Origin: an uncultured Dialister sp.
GTDB taxonomy: Bacteria; Bacillota; Negativicutes; Veillonellales; Dialisteraceae
DNA: 64,000 nt
Assembly (NCBI GenBank): GCA_902462205.1
Contig: CABQAR010000002.1
Span: 203,089-267,088, forward strand
Reading direction: 5' to 3'
Below the pieces are notes generated by a model, which saw only the letters and a list, made by a program, of their open reading frames with translations, ran no database searches and was not told the origin of the DNA. Each line of letters starts with the position of its first letter. The stretch's first letter is position 1. Position numbers and translations under genes: made by a program. Positions 17,443 through 25,514 of the stretch are shown one piece after another.

Positions 17443-18336
17443 TTACCGCGTCACCACGATAACGGCGGCGATGATGAGGAACATGCCTGCCAGCTCGAAT
17501 GTCCCGAACGTCATGCCGAAGATGAGGAAGGAAAACACGATGGACGACAGCGGTTCCAGAGCGGCGATGATGCTTGTTTCCCCCGGCTCTATGTAGGCGA
17601 TGCTCGCGAGGTACATGCCGAAGGACAGAACCGTTCCGAAAATAACGACATAAATGAATGCGGCAAGGGTATCCAGATCCAGCTGTCCCGTCATGGGCGT
17701 CATGACGGCCGCCGGTGAAAGAACGACGGCGCCGACCACCATGCCCCAGCCGACCACGAGGGGCGAACGCCACTTCTGGATGATCCGTTTGGGCGCCACC
17801 GTATAAAAGGCACAGCTCGCCGCCGCCAGCAGGCCCCAGACCAGCGCCTTCGTGGAAATGGCCAGGCTGCCGAAATTCCCGTGGGTCGCGATCAGCGCGG
17901 TGCCAAGCATGGCAAAAACGGAACAGAACAGTTCTTTTTTATACGGAAGCCGCCGCTGTCGGAAGCAGTACCATGCGACGATGAGGATCGGCATCAGATA
18001 TTCCAGAACCGTCGCCGTGGCCGCATTGCTGTACTTGATCGTGATGAAATAGCCGTACTGGGTGAAAAGCATGCCCAGCGCGCCAAAGAGGAACAGCTGC
18101 AGGCGGTCGCTCCTGTCCTTCCAGATGGAAAAAATATCCCCCTGGTTTTTCCATGCATCAAAAAGCAGCAGGATCGCTCCGCCGGAAATCATGCGGAACA
18201 CGGAAAGCCACTCCGGCGCCACTCCCTGATTGCGCAAAAGAAACTGCCCCGCAATGCCGGAGCTCCCCCACAAAATGGAACCGACTGCGGCGAGCAGGAT
18301 TCCCTTCAAACGTAAATTTTCCAATATGCACCTCAT
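17443..18336 (-). CDS. EamA/DMT-superfamily transporter
   Basis: A ten-helix inner-membrane protein of 297 residues formed by two EamA repeats. The first repeat begins GILLAAVGSILWGSSGI and the second ALVWGLLAAASCAFYTVAPK; the second ends GETSIIAALEPLSSIVFSFL, the classic EamA sequence. Such proteins usually export amino acids or other metabolites; the substrate is unknown. The annotated ATG has no clear ribosome site. A TTG at 18324 preceded by GAGGTG would also work and removes only four residues. Confidence 0.87.
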   Translation of the reverse strand: MRCILENLRLKGILLAAVGSILWGSSGIAGQFLLRNQGVAPEWLSVFRMISGGAILLLFDAWKNQGDIFSIWKDRSDRLQLFLFGALGMLFTQYGYFITIKYSNAATATVLEYLMPILIVAWYCFRQRRLPYKKELFCSVFAMLGTALIATHGNFGSLAISTKALVWGLLAAASCAFYTVAPKRIIQKWRSPLVVGWGMVVGAVVLSPAAVMTPMTGQLDLDTLAAFIYVVIFGTVLSFGMYLASIAYIEPGETSIIAALEPLSSIVFSFLIFGMTFGTFELAGMFLIIAAVIVVTR

Positions 18337-18535
18337 AATTAGTTGTTAGTCATTGCAGCCGGCGGTCACGGAATTTAAAAATTTGCCCATATTTCCAATG
18401 CCCCCTTGATTTCTATTTCCTATTATATCCAATTATATCCAAAAAAGCCCTGCCCCGCTTCTGTTTCTTGACCATCATTAGGGAGAAGATTATGATAGGG
18501 ATAAATAATTTCTGATTCCCCAAAAGGAGACCCCT

Positions 18536-19813
18536 ATGAGCATAAAAGAAGACGTTTTCAAAATGAAGTCCGTCGCGCCCCTCATGGCGACCGCTTCCGA
18601 GGATGTACGGAACGAAGCGCTCCGACTGATCGCGGAAATACTGGATTCCCGCAAGGAAGAAATATTTGACGCCAACCACAGGGATCTGGCAGCAGCGGAA
18701 GAAAATAACCTGCCTGCTGCCATCCTGAAACGGCTGAAATTCGATGAAGCAAAACTATCCGATGTCACGGGCGGCATCCGGCAGCTGATTTCCCTTCCTG
18801 ATCCGGTCGGGAAAGTCACGATCGCCCGCGAACTGGATGAAGGCCTGCGCCTGTACCGCGTCACCTGCCCCATCGGCGTCATCGGCGTCATTTTCGAGGC
18901 GCGCCCGGATGCGCTCGTCCAGATTTCCTCCCTCTGTATCAAGAGCGGAAACTGCGCCGTCCTGAAAGGAGGAAAGGAAACAAAGGAAACAAACCTCGTC
19001 CTCTTTTCCCTCATCCACGAGGCCGTCGTCCGCGCAGGACTGCCTGCCGACGCCTTCCTGCAGGCGCAGCAGCACAGCGAGATCGACGAGCTCCTGCAAT
19101 GCCATGGCGCTGTGGACCTCCTCATTCCCAGAGGTTCCAACGAATTCGTCCAGTACATCATGGAACACACGAAAATCCCCGTCATGGGCCATGCCGACGG
19201 GGTCTGCCATATTTATGTAGACAAGGACTACGATATAGAAAAAGCGCTCCCCATCATCGTGGATGCGAAGACCCAGTATACCGCCGCCTGCAACGCGACG
19301 GAAACCCTCCTCGTCCATCGTGATATAGCCAAGGATTTCCTGCCGAAACTGGCGGAGGCTATGGAAAAAAGCCATGTGAAACTCCGTGGCACGGCGGAAG
19401 TCAATGAAATCATCCCCGTGGAAATCATCGGTGAAGAAGAGTTCCATCATGAATATCTCGATCTGGTCCTTGCCGTCAAGCTCGTCGGCTCCGTCCAGGA
19501 AGCCATCGACCACATCAACCGTTACGGCTCCCACCACACGGAAGCCATCATCACGGAAGACATGAATGCCGTCAGCCGTTTCATGCAGCTCGTGGATTCC
19601 GCCGGCGTCTACCAGAACGCATCCACCCGCTTCGCCGACGGCTTCCGCTACGGATTCGGCGCCGAAGTCGGCATTTCTACAGGAAAACTCCACGCCAGAG
19701 GCCCTGTCGGACTGGAAGGACTCATGTCCTACAAATACAAGCTGTTTGGAAAAGGCCATATCGTCAGTGATTACGCAGAAGGAAAGAAATCCTTCCACTT
19801 CACCGATTTATAA
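18536..19813 (+). CDS. proA: Gamma-glutamyl phosphate reductase
   Basis: NADPH-dependent reduction of gamma-glutamyl phosphate to glutamate semialdehyde in proline synthesis. The 425-residue product has the ALDH-like fold with PIGVIGVIFEARPDA, the nucleotide site LIPRGSNEFVQY, and the catalytic Cys in YTAACNATETLL. The end GPVGLEGLMSYKYKLFGKGH is typical. The start follows AAAAGGAGA. proB is not in the window, so the two steps are unlinked here. Confidence 0.96.
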   Translation: MSIKEDVFKMKSVAPLMATASEDVRNEALRLIAEILDSRKEEIFDANHRDLAAAEENNLPAAILKRLKFDEAKLSDVTGGIRQLISLPDPVGKVTIARELDEGLRLYRVTCPIGVIGVIFEARPDALVQISSLCIKSGNCAVLKGGKETKETNLVLFSLIHEAVVRAGLPADAFLQAQQHSEIDELLQCHGAVDLLIPRGSNEFVQYIMEHTKIPVMGHADGVCHIYVDKDYDIEKALPIIVDAKTQYTAACNATETLLVHRDIAKDFLPKLAEAMEKSHVKLRGTAEVNEIIPVEIIGEEEFHHEYLDLVLAVKLVGSVQEAIDHINRYGSHHTEAIITEDMNAVSRFMQLVDSAGVYQNASTRFADGFRYGFGAEVGISTGKLHARGPVGLEGLMSYKYKLFGKGHIVSDYAEGKKSFHFTDL

Positions 19814-19828
19814 CCATGCATTAAACAC

Positions 19829-19865
19829 AAAAGCTCCTGCCGTTTTTTCTCCGACAGGAGCTTTT
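19829..19865. terminator. Bidirectional terminator, left copy of an identical pair bracketing the adhesin gene
   Basis: AAAAGCTCCTG...CAGGAGCTTTT hairpin. The 37 nt are identical to 22634-22670. It serves proA on the plus strand and the adhesin gene on the minus strand. Confidence 0.9.
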
Positions 19866-19872
19866 ATCTTCC

Positions 19873-22428
19873 TTATCTTTTCATCAACCCCGCCATTTGC
19901 GATTTCAGCATGGCAAGTTCTTCTTTCATCTCCTTATTTTCTTCTAAAATACGATGATTCTGTTCCTGTATTTTTTCATTTTTCTCTTTCAGCTCTTTCA
20001 CGGACCTTGCCAGTTCAGTGCGTGAAGCGGTACCGCTACCGCCCTGTCCCAGTTTGACAGCCACGCCGGCATTCATCATATTCTCACCGCCGCCAAAACT
20101 GCCGCCCAGACTGAATACGGTCGTTTCGTTCGGACTATATGATGCCCCTACAGCAGTTGCATTTGCCCCGTGATAACGTCCGTAACCGGCAGCAAATGAC
20201 CATCCGGAACCTGGATCCGAGGACATCGGACGAAGTGCAGCCAATGCAGCCGCACCTGCTCCCACACGATCCACACGCGCGTTTACGTGATCGATGCGTC
20301 CATTCATTTTATCCGTATCACCTTGCAGGATACGGATATTCCTTTCATTTACGTCCACCGATCCCTGCAGGCTGTCCATCCTTTCTTTCTGGGCGTTTGC
20401 CTCCTGCTTCAACCCATAAATCTGCCTGCCATTCACTGCATCAGTGCTTTCGGAGGAAATCTGTCCGTCAGCTACGTCAGTAATCACCCGGTTTCCTCCT
20501 GAAATGCCTTTCTTCGTAAGGGCAGGTCCATTTTCAACGGCTACCCCGTCTTCTGTTATTTCCGTATGCCCGACACGGATTTTATCCGCGGATAAACGAG
20601 AAATTGTTCCGTTCTGTGCTTTAATGCCCTTTGTCTCCACATTTTCGAGCCCATGGAGTTCTTTTGCCAGTTTCACATGCAGCCTGCCATCCTGAGAAAC
20701 AACGCCGATATTTTTTTCGGATAATTCTTTGGCTCCACCAAGGATTTCAAGCCTTTCTCCCATTTTTCTATTTATAGCTTTTCCCGTATCTCCGACAAAA
20801 TCAAGACCCTTATTAATATCCCCTGAAATACCGGATACCAGCCCGCTCACATCGACTTCGTAATTTTTCGTACTGTCATTCTGGGTAAAAATAAGCTTTT
20901 TACCTGCTGCATCATAAGTACCGCCGGTGGTATATGTATCTTTTGCATGGATTGTATATTCTGTGCCGTTTATACTCTGCTTTCTGTTAATAATGACATT
21001 TTTCCCTTCTTTTACGGAAACACGGGATGCTTTTAAATCAGTTTCCATCTTTTGCCCGACTTCATTTTTTAATTCATTCAGCTGCGCCATATTGACAGCA
21101 TCACCATCGGCCTCTCCTCGTCCTACATTCGCAAGCTTCTTTCCTCCTGCATCCATTCCATTTTCATTCAGCTTCATACCACCTGCGGAGATGCTTCCCT
21201 TTAATCCGAGGTCAATATCGTCTGCCAGACTGACCTTAAATGTCTTTCCGCCATTTTTCTGTTCGGCGACGGGTGATATCTTCAAATTTTTACCCGAAAT
21301 AAACTGCGGATGTTTCCGTGCCTCTATCTCTGCCGCCTTTACTCTCTCATCAAGGGATTTCAGCTGCGCCACATTTACTGCATCTGTATCCGCGCTTCCT
21401 GCTGAAACACCTGTAATCTGACGGCTTATTCCCAAGGATTCATCTCCGACTGAAACAGCAGCCCTTGTCGACTTATGGGATGACACCATCTTATTATAGG
21501 CATCCCGCGCTTCATGGAGCTTCTGTCTCTTATCCTCATTTCCCTGGTCCGTGTTCCATGCTTCATAGGCTTTATCCCAATGGTCTCTTGCCGTTTTTTC
21601 CTCTGCTGTTTCTTCATATGCTTTCCCCGTCAGCGGGTTATAGCCGAATACGCCGCTCTTTCTATCCGCCTTGGATTCGCTTCCCAGCGCTACGCTTCCT
21701 TCTTCATCCGCATGTGCCCATGACCCCAGCGCAAAACTGCTGTCCTTTTCTGCAACGGCCCCCACGCCTAATGCTGCAGAGTATGCTCCTTTAGATATGG
21801 ATTCCACGCCTCCGGCAAAAGAAGATTTCCCGATTGCTTCGTTATCACTGCCTATCGCGGTTGCCTCTTGCCCTTTAGCTGTATTTCCATGTCCGACCGC
21901 ATTGGACATGAATCCGTCAGCGCTGTTGTTATTCCCCACTGATGTCGATGAACGGCCGTTCGCATGGCTTGCCATACCGAACGCGGAAGAATACGTTCCT
22001 TTTGCGCTGCTGCCATAACCGACCGCCACATCGCAATCCCCATCTGCGAAAGTATCAACACCCATCGCTGTGGAATATTTGCCTTTGGCGCTTACAGTGT
22101 ATCCCATGGCAACACTCTTTTTGCCGTCCTTGCCCACAGAAGCGCCCACACCGATGGCGACGCCTTCTTTGCTTTTTACTCCGTTATTTTCATAATTGCT
22201 GTATTTATCCGAATTGTCAGACTGGATACTTACATAATGCATATCTGCCGCGGCCGCTTCATTCGCAAGAAAACCTCCGCTTAAAAGAGAACACAGGACG
22301 AAAGCAGATAAAATCCCTCTCATTCCATGCCTCCGATTCCCATTGTGAACTGCATTCCCTGCAATTTCCGATACGACCACATAACAGGCCTTACTTTTAC
22401 TCCAAATAACTTTATACAAATGATTCAT
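19873..22428 (-). CDS. YadA-type trimeric autotransporter adhesin with a C-terminal coiled-coil tail
   Basis: Surface adhesin of 851 residues. It begins with an extended signal peptide (NHLYKVIWSKSKACYVVVSE, the ESPR type) before a conventional signal ending near NEAAAA. Residues about 65-280 are a YadA head of short AVG-x-S-A-x-G repeats. The stalk has neck-like motifs (ITGVSAGSADTDAVNVAQL, VITDVADGQISSESTDAVNG). The anchor (GWSFAAGYGRYHGANATAVG to MNAGVAVKLG) is not the end of the protein: about 55 more residues form a heptad-rich tail (VKELKEKNEKIQEQNHRIL). Canonical YadA ends with the barrel. The start at 22428 follows GAGGAGG. A Fur-like box lies about 100 bp upstream. Confidence 0.93.
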   Translation of the reverse strand: MNHLYKVIWSKSKACYVVVSEIAGNAVHNGNRRHGMRGILSAFVLCSLLSGGFLANEAAAADMHYVSIQSDNSDKYSNYENNGVKSKEGVAIGVGASVGKDGKKSVAMGYTVSAKGKYSTAMGVDTFADGDCDVAVGYGSSAKGTYSSAFGMASHANGRSSTSVGNNNSADGFMSNAVGHGNTAKGQEATAIGSDNEAIGKSSFAGGVESISKGAYSAALGVGAVAEKDSSFALGSWAHADEEGSVALGSESKADRKSGVFGYNPLTGKAYEETAEEKTARDHWDKAYEAWNTDQGNEDKRQKLHEARDAYNKMVSSHKSTRAAVSVGDESLGISRQITGVSAGSADTDAVNVAQLKSLDERVKAAEIEARKHPQFISGKNLKISPVAEQKNGGKTFKVSLADDIDLGLKGSISAGGMKLNENGMDAGGKKLANVGRGEADGDAVNMAQLNELKNEVGQKMETDLKASRVSVKEGKNVIINRKQSINGTEYTIHAKDTYTTGGTYDAAGKKLIFTQNDSTKNYEVDVSGLVSGISGDINKGLDFVGDTGKAINRKMGERLEILGGAKELSEKNIGVVSQDGRLHVKLAKELHGLENVETKGIKAQNGTISRLSADKIRVGHTEITEDGVAVENGPALTKKGISGGNRVITDVADGQISSESTDAVNGRQIYGLKQEANAQKERMDSLQGSVDVNERNIRILQGDTDKMNGRIDHVNARVDRVGAGAAALAALRPMSSDPGSGWSFAAGYGRYHGANATAVGASYSPNETTVFSLGGSFGGGENMMNAGVAVKLGQGGSGTASRTELARSVKELKEKNEKIQEQNHRILEENKEMKEELAMLKSQMAGLMKR

Positions 22429-22516
22429 GAACAGCCTCCTCAAAAATTTTTTAAATGCACATGTATGTCCATATGCATCGCAACCGATTAAACATTCGAC
22501 TCAGTCGCAGATTAAA

Positions 22517-22541
22517 TTATAATGATAATGATAATAATTTT
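22517..22541. promoter_or_regulatory. Fur-like box upstream of the adhesin gene
   Basis: AATGATAATGATAATAAT is three tandem NATNAT-type hexamers, close to the Fur consensus. It is about 90-110 bp upstream of the adhesin start. This is a sequence resemblance only. Confidence 0.4.
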
Positions 22542-22633
22542 CAAGTATTCTTTTCTGTTCCAAACTAAAATATATAGTAACTACCGAACATTTCCTGATT
22601 ATTCCAATTTGGAAATATTCATATTCCCAATCA

Positions 22634-22674
22634 AAAAGCTCCTGCCGTTTTTTCTCCGACAGGAGCTTTTTTTG
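22634..22674 (-). terminator. Terminator of the 175-aa gene, right copy of the identical pair
   Basis: Same 37-nt hairpin as 19829-19865. It lies downstream of the leftward gene at 22705 and upstream of the adhesin gene. The minus-strand tail is CTTTTTG. Confidence 0.85.
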
Positions 22675-22704
22675 TTTCCGCCACAAGGTGGATGCATCTG
22701 TGTA

Positions 22705-23232
22705 TTATGTTTTCGGTTTCAGGCTGGGGTTCCTTGTTTCGAGAATCCATCGGGAGAAATCTTCAGGATCGACGTTTAGGTTTGTTTGCGCCCATTCTTT
22801 CCATTTCGGTGTTTTCTTTTTCATCATCAGTATTTCTTCCATCTTTTTCCCTGTCTTCGTTTCCAGAAGCCATGCCAGACGGATCCAGTGGTTTGGGTAA
22901 CCTTCCTGCAGCGCCGCCAGCGCGCGGTTTTCTTCTATGCCGTAGAAACGGTGCAGGCGGTTTGCCCGGTGTGAGAAATATTTGGCTTCGTAGACCTCGG
23001 CGGAAAGCCCCAGTTCTTTCTGAATCCTGCTCCACGGCTGCTCTTTGCGGAGCCTTGCCATTTCTTTGATATCCTTCCCTGTCAGACAGGAAAGCAAGGC
23101 CATCTTATCTGCTTCCGTGTAACGGATTCCGCTGTCCAGCAGTTCTTTCACCACTATTTCCGGCACTTCATATTTGAAATGGATGGCACGGATTTCATCC
23201 TCTTGCGTCATCTGTGTTTGTCTCATATCCAC
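22705..23232 (-). CDS. Hypothetical helical protein (175 aa)
   Basis: A soluble, charged, mostly helical protein. Features include a Trp-rich C-terminal half (WIRLAWLLETKTGKKMEEIL, KWKEWAQTNLNVD) and KYFSHRANRLHRFYGI in the centre. There is no signal peptide, Cys motif or membrane segment. I do not recognise a family. The start may be GTG at 23232, which has GGAG 7 nt upstream, or the ATG at 23226. It has its own terminator. Confidence 0.65.
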   Translation of the reverse strand: MDMRQTQMTQEDEIRAIHFKYEVPEIVVKELLDSGIRYTEADKMALLSCLTGKDIKEMARLRKEQPWSRIQKELGLSAEVYEAKYFSHRANRLHRFYGIEENRALAALQEGYPNHWIRLAWLLETKTGKKMEEILMMKKKTPKWKEWAQTNLNVDPEDFSRWILETRNPSLKPKT

Positions 23233-23373
23233 ACCACATCTCCTCTTTTATTCGACTGCATTCCCTGACGACAAGTATACCATATTTCCTTTCCGGTTCT
23301 TTGAAAATCCGCCGGATTTGAAGAGCCTCTCCATATTTGTTAAAATGATATATCATATCTGTGAGGTGTAAAA

Positions 23374-24819
23374 ATGTTCATACATGAAATATTCCAAAAC
23401 GCTGATCCAAACCGCCCTGTATTTATGGGCGAGTCTACCGCCACTTACGGGGAACTGTTCAAGACTGTTGACCAGTACAGGAACACGCTGTACGCCATGG
23501 GCATCCGCTGCGGCGACCGTGTCAGCCTTTATACGGCCAACCGCGCTGAATTCGTTTATGTGTACATGGCCGTCACCAGTCTGGGCGCCATCATCGTCCC
23601 GATCAATAATTCCCTCGTAGACAGGGAAGTGGATTTCATTCTGAAAGATTCTGAATCCAAGCTGCTGATCACGGACACGGAGCTTTCCGTTTCCACGCCC
23701 CAGATTGACATCCATCATCTGGATTACAGGGCCACCACGGAAAATGCGCCGGCTGCCCCCGCTTTTCCTTCCCATCTGACGGAAGATGACACCTGCGCCC
23801 TCGTGTATACGTCCGGCACCACGGGAAAGCCGAAGGGCGCCATGCTGACCCACAAGAATCAGATCCGCAACGTGCAGCAGTATAACGGACTGATTCCTTT
23901 GGTTCCCGATGACCGCCTGCTCTGCGTGCTCCCCATGTTCCACTGCTACTGCCTGACCGTCGTCGTGCTTGCCTGCCTGCTCAACCACTGCACCATCGTC
24001 GTGCTCCGTTCCAAGAATCCGACGGAAATCATCAACGCCATCATGAAATACAAAATCACGATGGCCGTGATGGTTCCTCCCCTCTATAACCTGCTCGCCC
24101 GCCGCGGGAATCCGAGCAGCATGAAAACCGTGCATACCTTTATTTCCGGAGGCGCTTCCCTGCCCCAGCCGGTGGCGCAGGCATTCTTCGAACGGTTCGG
24201 CCATCCCGTGCAGGAAGGCTACGGCCTCACGGAAGCTTCTCCTGTCGTTTCCGTCCTTCCGACCGCCAAGCCGAAGTACCTCACGGTCGGCCCGTCGCTG
24301 CCCGGCGTGGAAGTGAAGGTCATCACCGACAAGGAAGGCCCGTACGTATCCGGCACCGTCGGCGAGCTCCTCGTCCGCGGCGATAATGTCATGAAAGGAT
24401 ACTGGAAAAAGCCGGAAGAAACAAAAAAGGTCCTCACCGAGGACGGCTGGCTCCACACAGGCGATCTGGCCTACATGGATGATGACGGATATATTTATAT
24501 CGTCGACCGCATCAAGGATCTGATCATCATGAACGGGGAAAATATTTATCCCGGCGAAGTCGAAGACTGCATTTACGAAGTGGAAGGCGTCGGCGAATGC
24601 GCCGTCGTCGGCCATCCCGATCCTCTCCGCGGCCAGTCCGTCTGGGCGTATGTCGTCATGAAGGAAAATTACGAATTCGACGAAGACAAGATCCGCCAGC
24701 ACATGGTAAAAAATATCGCCGCCTACAAAATTCCGAGGCGGTTCATTCCCATGGACGCCCTTCCGAAGAATGCCACAGGCAAGATCCTGAAGCGCGCGCT
24801 CCGTGATGGTTCTCTCTGA
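23374..24819 (+). CDS. AMP-dependent acyl-CoA ligase (long-chain fatty acid type)
   Basis: Adenylate-forming enzyme that activates a carboxylic acid, probably a fatty acid, to its CoA thioester. The 481-residue product has the P-loop YTSGTTGKPKGAML, motif GYGLTEASPV, the hinge region TGDLAYMDDDGYIYIVDRIKD, and the C-terminal Lys in NATGKILKRAL. It is shorter than enteric FadD (about 560) but normal for Firmicute members. The start follows GAGGTG. It stands alone; the substrate chain length cannot be read from sequence. Confidence 0.88.
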   Translation: MFIHEIFQNADPNRPVFMGESTATYGELFKTVDQYRNTLYAMGIRCGDRVSLYTANRAEFVYVYMAVTSLGAIIVPINNSLVDREVDFILKDSESKLLITDTELSVSTPQIDIHHLDYRATTENAPAAPAFPSHLTEDDTCALVYTSGTTGKPKGAMLTHKNQIRNVQQYNGLIPLVPDDRLLCVLPMFHCYCLTVVVLACLLNHCTIVVLRSKNPTEIINAIMKYKITMAVMVPPLYNLLARRGNPSSMKTVHTFISGGASLPQPVAQAFFERFGHPVQEGYGLTEASPVVSVLPTAKPKYLTVGPSLPGVEVKVITDKEGPYVSGTVGELLVRGDNVMKGYWKKPEETKKVLTEDGWLHTGDLAYMDDDGYIYIVDRIKDLIIMNGENIYPGEVEDCIYEVEGVGECAVVGHPDPLRGQSVWAYVVMKENYEFDEDKIRQHMVKNIAAYKIPRRFIPMDALPKNATGKILKRALRDGSL

Positions 24820-24830
24820 GAAAATATATG

Positions 24831-24869
24831 AGCACCCCATCCGTTACCGGAGCGGCAGGGATGCTTTTT
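24831..24869 (+). terminator. Intrinsic terminator of the acyl-CoA ligase gene
   Basis: AGCACCCCATCCG pairs imperfectly with CGGCAGGGATGCT, followed by TTTTT. Confidence 0.65.
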
Positions 24870-24988
24870 ATTTCCTTATTTCCGAAATATGCCGAAAACG
24901 GACTGCATGTATGTAAGGGCGCCTGGAAGAGAACCATCCTACAGGAAAGCGAGATCCCTTTTGTACCCGTTGCGTGAAAAATGAGGAT

Positions 24989-25030
24989 GCATTAAATGCA
25001 AATGGGAAGCATTAAACCACAAATGAGAAA
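24989..25030. repeat. Two tandem 20-22 bp direct repeats
   Basis: GCATTAAA-(spacer)-CAAATG-GA occurs twice head to tail in an otherwise gene-free stretch (24870-25234). The function is unknown. Confidence 0.45.
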
Positions 25031-25157
25031 TTGAACAGATTGTATGAAAATAAATTTGCTTTTCTTGAAAAATCATGCATATATCCTGTTAAAAGCTAGT
25101 TAAGCCTGCTGACTTCCGTCCGTTCAAGGTGGACAGGGAGAAAAAAAGCCTCTATAC

Positions 25158-25186
25158 TATAATCAGTAAACACATGTTTACTGATT
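25158..25186 (+). promoter_or_regulatory. Promoter -10 overlapped by a perfect palindromic operator
   Basis: TATAAT at 25158-25163 overlaps a perfect inverted repeat with 11-bp arms, AATCAGTAAAC and GTTTACTGATT, separated by ACAT. This is the layout of a repressor operator. It lies 50 bp before the start of the Cys-rich small protein. I cannot name the regulator. Confidence 0.65.
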
Positions 25187-25234
25187 GATTCATTACTTTT
25201 TTGTTTTTGTTTTTATCATTGGGAGGAAAAGAAA

Positions 25235-25405
25235 ATGGCATCTTGCGGAGAAATGAAAAAGGGTCAGGTTTATGTTTGTGCTGATTGCGGTTTTGAAGTA
25301 GAAGTCGTTAAAGAATGTAAATGCGACCATGATTCTGCCTGCCAGCCGGACAAGGAACATTGCTGCGGACTGGAATGCTGCGGAAAACCAATGACTTTAA
25401 AGTAA
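25235..25405 (+). CDS. Small Cys-rich desulforedoxin-like protein (56 aa)
   Basis: A 56-codon gene after GGGAGG. It starts Met-Ala-Ser-Cys and contains GQVYVCADCGFEVEVV, then a Cys-Lys-Cys, a further Cys, and two Cys-Cys pairs ending CCGKPMTLK. The Cys-X2-Cys plus Cys-Cys-Gly-X-Pro-Met pattern resembles desulforedoxin and the N-terminal domain of desulfoferrodoxin, which bind one iron through four Cys. Extra Cys residues in the middle could bind a second metal. A role in redox or metal stress would fit the operator upstream. It is a lone gene with its own terminator. Confidence 0.8.
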   Translation: MASCGEMKKGQVYVCADCGFEVEVVKECKCDHDSACQPDKEHCCGLECCGKPMTLK

Positions 25406-25423
25406 TTTGATTTGTAAGACAGG

Positions 25424-25451
25424 AAAGCCCCGGAAACTCCGGGGCTTTTTT
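25424..25451 (+). terminator. Intrinsic terminator of the Cys-rich protein gene
   Basis: AAAGCCCCGG pairs with CCGGGGCTTT around AAACT, followed by a T-run. Confidence 0.9.
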
Positions 25452-25514
25452 ATTGCCAAATATCCGCAGTCTGCTCTTTAAAACACAAAAGCAGGCTGTT
25501 TTCTTTTTCGATTG

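Noticed and set aside
18340..18535. Possible T-box leader before proA
   Set aside because: No T-box sequence (TGGNACCGCG-like) or specifier stem could be found.
23353..24840. 495-codon frame opposite the acyl-CoA ligase
   Set aside because: Mirror of the coding strand's codon bias; no domains and no ribosome site.
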